Assembly: GCA_033060915.1 (NCBI GenBank)
Contig: CM065385.1
Location: 19,356,001 to 19,420,000 of the forward strand
DNA length: 64,000 nucleotides
Reading direction: 5' to 3'
From: Euryodendron excelsum
Lineage: Eukaryota; Streptophyta; Magnoliopsida; Ericales; Pentaphylacaceae
Shown here: piece after piece, positions 57,039 through 64,000 of the stretch
Position numbering within the stretch: the stretch's first letter is position 1
How the letters are laid out: every line of letters begins with the position of its first letter
Made by a program: the position numbers and the translations under genes
Notes under the pieces: generated by a model
Seen by the model: the letters and a program-made list of their open reading frames with translations, nothing else
Told to the model about the DNA's origin: nothing
The model's database searches: none

Positions 57039-58774
57039 TGATTACACCCTAAAAGTGTAATCAGAAGCCCTTAATTTGTACTTTATTAGACTTATATTGT
57101 AATTAATTATCTTATTTTAGTTAGATATTTGTTTGAGTATGTTTTGTATGTGTTTTGTAGGTTATATAAGCTAATGAAGGTGAAAAGAAATCAAGAATAA
57201 TCAAAGCGAGTTCAAGGCGAATAATTTGTTCATGAAAATTCAGACCTGTCTCAGTATTTCGGCCATAACTTTTTACTCCGATATTCGATTGAGCTGCTTT
57301 TTACGTCATTGGAAAGAAGACTTCAATCTCTACAACTTTGCATCTACTGTGCATTGGCTGAATCGAACTCTGGGATGGCCAAATCAAGTTTTGAAGTTTC
57401 TACAGCTGAATAGTGTGAATAGTACTCGTCCGAACGGTTACTGTTCACCGTTCGGACGGTACTGTTCATGAACAGTACCCGTCATAACGGTGAACAGTAA
57501 CCGTCCGAACGGACTTCAAACGAGCGTCGAACGGACCGTTCAGACGGTTACTGTTCATCCAGATTATGTTTTTTGCGTCCGAAGCGATGTTTTTTTAGGG
57601 TTTTTTGTATAGTTTTAGAGTAGTTTGGGTTTTTTGGAGCAAGGAGGCGGCGGGAGAAGCTCTCCAAGGTTAGATTTTTCCATTTTTCTTCATTTTTAGC
57701 TTAGATTTAGCTTTGTAATTGTAGTATAATGTAGAAACTTGTAATTTTCTTTATTGTATTGTATTGTTTTTCACTTTCTTGCACTTTCTTGCATTTTCTC
57801 TCATTTTCCTTGTAACCAAACAGTCCTATTATTGTAGTTAATTTTAGATTTAAATCTCTTTATGCTTCTATTTTCATTTTTACAAGTTTTTTATGATGTA
57901 TTCAAGTAACTAGAATTTACATTGGGTTTAAATGTGAAAATTACCCAAATAATCCAAGGAATTCATTTGGAGGTATCTCATGGATTAATTGTCATATTTT
58001 CTTAGAATTCAAATTTCTAGTAATTAGGTGTGGAATTTTAAAAAATTTAGATTATTGACTAAATTTGGGGATTTTTATCACCCAAATCAATGGTATTAAT
58101 TTAAGACTCTTGACTAGAAAAATACTCCACAATTGCCAGAAATTCATTCCCAACAATTGATTGAAGATGCCTTAGAAAACCTAGGTTATTGACTATGTTT
58201 GGCTAATCAATGCACAAACCACAAATTTGGTATTGACTAAGTTGAATCGATGGCATTAGCCTTTGATTCCCCGTTGAATATGTATCTAATTTCAATTGCT
58301 TGAGAATAATTGGTTTTCAAAGCTAAATCCTCTGAATCAAGCACACTTAAATGTTGTGTTTGATTTGAGTTATAAACCCCATTGGAAACCTTGGATGAAA
58401 TTGAGTGGTTGGATCATTTGAGCCCAATTCCCTTTTTAATTGCTTTAATTCTATTTTCACTTTGCTTTAATTTATTTGTCTAGTGTTAATTCTCTTTATT
58501 TTCATTGCAATAGTTTAGGAATTCAAAACAACCATCAAAACCCAAAAGATTTTCGGTCTTTTTATTTTCCTTTTTATTTTAGATCTAATTCCCCACATAA
58601 TTGCAATCCAATCTTAGGTTAGGTTAGTGTGAGTTGAGTGCTAGAGCCTATATTTGGCTAGGTCCCTTGGGAGAGAACGATACCGGATTACCGGTTTATA
58701 CTTTATCGCGACCCCCGTACTCTTGCGGGTTGCTAACTCCATTTGTAGGAATACCACATTACGGAGGCGAGTCA
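57039..58774 (+). mobile_element. Nested LTR, possibly Athila-like solo LTR
   Basis: A 1,736-bp insertion absent from the related LTR at 45301-49989 and from the plus-strand fragment at 50648, which read straight through this site. It starts TGATTACACCC and probably ends GAGTCA, with flanks ACAGT (57034-57038) and ACGAT (58775-58779), a 5-bp duplication with two mismatches. Near its end it has GGGAGAGAACGATACCGGATTACCGG and CGACCCCCGTACTCTTGCGGGTT, which resemble the 3' parts of Athila-like LTRs. The first 25 bases form a 9-bp-stem hairpin. The exact end is the weak point. Confidence 0.65.
57427..57504. repeat. Nested palindromes with cruciform potential
   Basis: A 22-bp perfect palindrome (57458-57479, arms GGTACTGTTCA) lies at the centre of a larger inverted repeat with exact 19-bp arms (57434-57452 and 57486-57504). 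A third hairpin with 11-bp arms (57427-57437 and 57448-57458) overlaps the left side. Built from CCGTTCGGACGG and TACTGTTCA words, it lies in the 5' half of the nested LTR. Confidence 0.93.
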
Positions 58775-59370
58775 ACGATTGTGATGTTTACTAGTGTTTC
58801 TACCACTCTGACGGTGTGCATTCATTCTAGAGATTATCTAATCTCGGGAAGCTACTAGGTAGACTTATCATCTGAGGAAATAACTTTTTCAAAAGACGTG
58901 TCGAATAATGGACATTTTACATTGGTGGGCTAGCAAGCACCAAAGGTGAAACGTTCTACCATCTAGGGAACTTGGGTTCTATCCCGATCGATAAGTTTGA
59001 AGGGACTTACTGTTCTGAAGAGTTTTCTTGAAAAATGTGCTGAGTTGGATGGACTAATCGTATAAGGGATTAACTTTCTTGAAAGGTGTGCCAGATTTGA
59101 TTTGAATTGAATTTTGGATTTGAAATTTGATTTGAGATCGAAATAGAGACTTACCGTCTCTAGGAAGACGTGCCGACTGGAATAAAAGCGAGCAATGCCA
59201 TAAGGGCATTTTGGTTATTTTGTCTCTGTTGGGCCCAGCAGGCTAGGGAAGCAATTGATTGATTGGATTATGTTTGGAAAATTGATTTGGACTTGAATGT
59301 TTCTGTGTTAGTTTGAATATGAGTCTAAACGGACCGGAGATTACCGAGCGGGTAAAAATGGCTGCTTACA

Positions 59371-59832
59371 CCCCTAAGTTACCCCCAGTGAACGAGTGCT
59401 GTCTCATGAGGGTTTATAGTAAGGTTATCCACACACATTTTTCATATGGTTTGTATTAAAAAATAGTTAAACGGGAATAACGTGATGCAATAACCATCAT
59501 GCAATATTAATAACTTCCATAATTTCAGCATCTAAATACAATAGTGAACAAAAATCTTGGACAACATAATCAAGACTCAATTATCATGCACTAATCATAA
59601 GTTATAGCTCAACTCAACATCATCCAAGCAATCATATTCACTAAGCTTTGATTTCAAATTCTTATTCATATATCACTCTGAAGAATTGAACACACCGGTT
59701 TCCCACAAAAGTTGTGCATACATATGCTAACACCCAACTTTTGACCCCTTGCCCACCATCAAATATTAAACTGGAGTCCAGAAGACCGTATCCTGGTTAG
59801 GCTCCGATGACACCTTAAACCAGAGTCCAGAC
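59371..59832. other. Intergenic between LTRs, nothing recognised
   Basis: About 460 bases with no reading frame of note. AAACCAGAGTCCAGAC and AAACTGGAGTCCAGAAG form a short imperfect direct repeat just before the family B LTR. Confidence 0.4.
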
Positions 59833-61112
59833 TGTTAGGGACTGCATAATTTTTCATGACCCGGCTATAGTGCATATGTATAATTTTAAAAATTTTGATT
59901 TGAATAGCAAAAACTAATCTACATGATTAGAATTATACCTTTCAAATCTCTCTGATTTGATCCCAAACAACTGCTAGTATAAACTTTGAAATTCCTCTTC
60001 TTTGATCTCGAACAGGAAGCAATAACAACAAGAAAGATTTAGCTGCTCAAACTCAACCTTCATATTTTTATTGTATCCTTCGAGCATGCCTAATTCCAGA
60101 GAGAGTGAGCTCGCAGTTGCTAGGGTTTCTATCTCTCACAAGAGCGTTTATCTAAGATTATCTATTGTAACCCTAGCTACTCATAGAGTGCGTATATATA
60201 AAGTTTATAACAGGGACCACATGATTACTATGACTAGGGCTTCCTACACAATTAAGGATTACTAATCCAACCAAGATTAATCTACATTTATGTAAATTAT
60301 AATTTATACCACTAAAGAATTATAATTACACTCTTTGTCATATTAGAAATTATATTTCAATCTTCATATTATTAAATGTTTATTTATCTCCCCACGTTAA
60401 GATTACAAATACCCATTTATTAAATTAAATTACTGACAATTAAATTTAATAGACTTATTTAATTCTTGGAGACCTTCCACTTAACTTATTTGATATGTCG
60501 GATTCATAATCTATCTACAAGGTTTGAGATAATCAAAACTTATAAGCTTACTTAAGGAGGTATCATCAATCCTTAAATCGGGATATGGATTCCATCAATA
60601 ATTAATATTCACCGTACATGTAATATTATCACCCAACTTACTGAGCATATAAACTCACGAAAAATCTCACTCTTCTATGAATCAAAACAATAAACACTAC
60701 ATGCATTTGTTTATTTATTATATTAGAATTAAGAGCATAAACACTTATAATAATCATGAGGCATTAATTGTTTTATGTAATCAGTATAAAAGTAATTATC
60801 TCAACACAGTCTTATTCAATACACACAAAGTGTACTAGTGTAAGGAGTTGGAACTATACCGTTCCCCATAGTTAAGATAGATCTATTAAAATCTTGTGCT
60901 ACAGTCCTACTAATGGTGTGCCTAGTTCCATCTAAGACTGTGAACGATAAGCTTATATTTCACAAGAATAGATGATTTGATCTTTTGTATGTAAGCAGTA
61001 CTCTACACACCAGATCATCTACTATATAGTATAAGAGACACACATGCATAATTAATAAATAATGCAAGGTAAACATTGCTCACACAGATTCTCATTAAAA
61101 TGGAATAACTAA
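59833..61112 (-). repeat. Family B LTR, second copy, interrupted at its right end
   Basis: It starts TGTTAGGGACTG and aligns with 4397-5674 over nearly its whole length, including the TATA box (60193-60200, minus-strand sense) and CTCATTAAAATGGAATAACTA. The match stops at 61112, where the next giant LTR begins. The missing last ~75 bases, ending CTCCTAACA in the other copy, should lie beyond the window on the far side of that insertion. Confidence 0.88.
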
Positions 61113-64000
61113 TGTTGCGCCCAGATTTTTCGCGCTCGAGGAATACTCACCCAAGCAGGAAAAATGTTGTACTCTCTCGTTAGAACTCACCCTCCTAGAA
61201 GAATGAGTGCGACTAGGTTTGAATTGAAAAACTGGTTTGAATAAAGGGCTTTCAGAAAAGATTTGGAGTCGCCACCTAACTTGATTAAGGTGAGTGAGGT
61301 CACCTAAAAACTAAGAATAATCCGAGGACTACGCTTAGGGTTTTTGGAAAACAAGTTTGAAAATATCTCTCCAAGAGAGGGTTTTTAAGAAAATGGGTTG
61401 TTTGGCAACCTTTGGAAAATATCTAGCCCTTTTTAGAAAAATAACTCTGTTTTGGTCTTTGAAATCAGTGATCTAGGTTCGGAGGTTGGTTACGTGTAGG
61501 GAAGACGCACTAAGCTATCACCCTACCCCGCCTTTTCGATACCTACATGTCAATCTACCCTAGATTCACCTATGAGAGTCTCCAATTAACTAATGGTCAA
61601 TCCTATTCACTTTAGAAAAACAATGTTTGAAAACTAGCATGATGCATGATATGCAAGTGCAAAAATAAGAGAGAATTAAAAAAAATAGATTTGGAAATAA
61701 ATTTGGAAAGAATTTGATTTGAAAATAGATTTGAAGAGATAGAATTTGAAATTGGAAAGTTGGAAAACTTGGAAATTTGAAAATAGAAATTTTGAAACTA
61801 GAATTTTGAAAATTGATTGGAATTTGAGATTTGAAAATAGATTTTGGAAACTACACCCATGAGGGTGGAATTGAAAGTTTGAAAAATATTGTGACCGCAC
61901 TTATGAAGGTTGCCTACGTATCCCTTTGGGAGAATCAGGTCAGCCGTAGTTCGGACCGGAGTTCGATTGAAAATAGAAGAGTGGATTTGAAGAAGGAGAT
62001 TGAATTTGATTTGGAATTGGAAGAGGAGATTGGAAATTGAAATTGAAAAGATTGGACTTTGATTTGGAAAGATAGATTTGGACTTGTTTTGAAAAAGAGA
62101 AGGTTTGAGGAAACCTAGACTTAGGAAAGATAAGAGACCTAGGAAAGACTCAAGAGTTTAAGAAAGATTGGATTTAGGAAAGGTTCGAATTAGGAAAGGT
62201 TCGATTTAGGAAAGTTTCAATTTAGAAAAGTGTCATTTTTGAAAAGTTTCGTTTTAGGAAAGTTTCAATTTAGGAAAGTGTTACTTTAGGAAAGTTTTGA
62301 AAATTAGAAAGTTTTGAATTTAGAAATGTTTTGAAAAAAAGGAGGTTTTGAATTTAGAAATGTTTTGTTTTAGGAAAGGTTTCAAAAAAAGAAAGTTTTC
62401 AATTTAGGAAATGTTTGAATTAAGAAAGTTTCAACTTAAGAAAGTCTTAAATTAAGAGAGTTTTGAGTTTAGAAAAGTCTTAAATTTGGAAAGATGTTGA
62501 AGTTTTGGAAAGTTTAGAATTTAGAAAGTTTTTAGGTTTAGAAAGATTTAACTTAAGAAAGTTTCAAATTTAGAAAATTTTGAATTTGGAAAGATTTGAG
62601 ATTTAGAAAATTTAAAATTTAGAAAGTTTTAGAGTTTTAGAAAATCTTGAGATTAGGAAAGGTTTGAGTTTAGGAAAGATTTGAAAACTTAGGTTTAACA
62701 AGTTAAGATTTGAAGAGAGGGTAGAATTAGGAAAGGGTTGAATTAGGAAAGATTTGAAAGTTGAGTTTTTAAAACTTAGGAAAGATTTTTATGTTCAAGT
62801 TTTGGAAACTTAAGGTTTAGGAAAGTAGAAGTTTAGGAAGGATTTGAATTAGGAAAGAGTTAGATTTTGAAATTCAAGGAAAGGTTTAAAGTTTAGGTTT
62901 AGGAAACTTATGGTTTAGGAAAGAATTGAATTAGGAAGGTATTGAATTAAGAAAGGTTTAGATTAGGAAAGGATTGGATTTGGTTTCTAAAAGAGAAAGG
63001 TTGGATTTTGTTTCCAAAAACGGAGGACGGGATCTAGTTTCCTAAACGGGGACATTGGATTCGGTTTCCTAAAGGGAAGGTAGGATTTGGTAAGGATTTG
63101 AAAAGGGAGATTCTAGAAACCCTAGTTTTGAAAAATTATAGTTTTGACGTAGAAAAGAGGTTTTGGAAACATGTATAGTTTGGATGTGAAAACTAGAGGT
63201 TTTGGAAACCTAGGTTTGGGGCAAAGTTTGAAAACTATGTTTTTGGAAAGAAAATTAGGGTTTCCTAATTGTGGGTTCTAGGGCTTGACATGGGCTCTAA
63301 GGAAAGAGTTTTTGGAAAGTGCGTTTTTGAAAACGAAGGCTTTCTAGAAAGGAATCCTAGGAAGGAGTTTTTGAAAAGTGAATTTGAAGAGGGAGTTTTT
63401 GGAAAAAGATTTTAAAGAGGAGTTTTGGAAAGTATGTTTTTAAAAACGTAGATTTTGGAAAGAAGATCCTAGAGGAGAGTTTTTAGAAGAAAAATTTTGG
63501 GAAGAGAGTTTTTGGAAAGAGTTATGGGGAATGTTTTTAGGAAGGTGAATCTAGGGAGTGCTTTTAGAAAGTGAATTTTGAGGAAAAGATTTTGGAGAGA
63601 GAATTTTGAAAAATAGATTTTGGAAGGGAGTTTTTGAAAACAATTTTGGAGAGGAGAGTTTTAGGAAACTATGTTGAAAAAGAGATTTTTAGGAAGAGAT
63701 TTTTGAAGAGAGAGTTTTTTGGAAAGTATGAAAATGTCTCACTTTCCTAAAATAATTCTAACCATAAGGGGGCTAGAACCACCTTAAAAAAGTGGTTTTG
63801 GAAAACAATAAGATTTGAAAATATAGACCAAAAAGGTCACTTTTAATGTAATACTTTCCTAAAGCAACCCTAGCCATGGAAAGGCTAGAATCGCCCTAGA
63901 ATTGTGGTTTTGAAAACATGTTTTGAAAATGAGATTTTGATGCAATTTTGAAAACAAGTTTGAAAACGTTTTGAAAAACAACTTTGAAAACGGTTTTTGA
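61113..64000 (-). repeat. Giant LTR, minus strand, truncated by the window end
   Basis: It starts TGTTGCGCCCAG, the reverse complement of the CTGGGCGCAACA-type end of this family, and continues through the conserved ACTAGGTTTGAATTG, GGTTACGTGTAGGGAAGAC and CCTATCACCCTACCCCGCC landmarks into the long GA-rich tract (61680-63990). The TATA box and other terminus would lie further right. No primer-binding site precedes it, so this end is not a 5' LTR end facing an internal region; it is a solo LTR or the 3' LTR of an element extending right. Confidence 0.88.
61680..63990 (-). repeat. GA-rich low-complexity tract (reverse of the pyrimidine tract)
   Basis: About 2.3 kb of words such as GAAAGTTTTGAATTTAG and TTAGGAAAGTTTC, almost free of C on the plus strand. 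It is longer here than in the other copies (about 1.4-1.7 kb), so the tract itself expands and contracts. Confidence 0.85.

Larger units (their letters stand above)
52996..59370 (-). repeat. Giant LTR, minus strand, 5' LTR with primer-binding site, hosting another LTR
   Basis: Plus-strand ends are TGTCGCACCTTG and GGCTGCTTACA. The total is 6,375 bp, of which about 1.74 kb is a nested LTR (57039-58774), leaving about 4.6 kb, close to the 4.69-kb solo copy. Order on the minus strand: start, diverged 81-bp-like monomers, TATA box (about 55956-55965), GA-rich tract (about 53550-55000 on plus), end, primer-binding site. It is a 5' LTR because the primer-binding site adjoins it on the left. Confidence 0.88.

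Noticed and set aside
1..64000. An undescribed multi-gene system such as a biosynthetic cluster or defence locus.
   Set aside because: Apart from one small peptide gene, all recognisable proteins are transposon proteins. There is no set of intact neighbouring genes that could work together.

Overview
This window reads as a repeat-dominated stretch of a flowering-plant nuclear genome, probably a eudicot. The evidence is the A+T-rich spliced sequence, several plant-specific transposon families (MULE, CACTA, Ty1/copia, Ty3/gypsy with multi-kilobase LTRs), and only one recognisable host gene. I cannot name the species. Nearly every longer reading frame is either a transposon protein broken by stops and frameshifts or an artefact of a tandem repeat whose period is a multiple of three.

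Layout, left to right. 1-2800: a copia LTR tip, primer-binding site and broken gag run straight into a broken Ty3/gypsy integrase with its polypurine tract and 3' LTR. 3551-6263: a small LTR retrotransposon with no protein, interrupted by a minus-strand solo LTR (4397-5674). 6454-13212: a non-autonomous CACTA-type DNA transposon carrying about nine copies of a ~181-bp tandem repeat. 13213-18296: the gene-like interval, with a two-exon minus-strand gene for a secreted cysteine-rich peptide (14888-15721) and a 443-bp inverted-repeat element (17062-17504). 18297-24214: a 5.9-kb solo LTR with a 23-copy 81-bp array. 25861-33071: a complete but broken MULE with 9-bp target-site duplications; its transposase gene is split by a copia solo LTR (27870-30018). 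35079-38600: minus-strand copia pol and LTR. 38600-44338: minus-strand leader, primer-binding site and 3.5-kb LTR. 44431-50648: a plant-transposon-type ORF split by a 4.7-kb minus-strand solo LTR. 50648-59370: a plus-strand LTR fragment facing a minus-strand LTR with its primer-binding site, the latter hosting another LTR (57039-58774). 59833-61112: a second copy of the 4397-5674 LTR family, cut by one more giant LTR that leaves the window.

The giant LTRs (18297, 45301, 50648, 52996, 61113) are one family. They share termini (TGTAAGCACCC at one end, GGGTGCAACA or close variants at the other), a TATA box about half way along, and a long one-sided pyrimidine/purine tract. One copy has a TGGCGACTCC-type primer-binding site, which suggests a Tat/Ogre-like Ty3/gypsy lineage. 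Target-site duplications read directly from the sequence fix the insertion order at several places. Apart from the small peptide gene, I see no functional gene set and no operon-like or defence-like system. The unusual material is repeat biology: array expansion inside LTRs, a copia/gypsy chimera, opposed LTRs and a strong palindrome.
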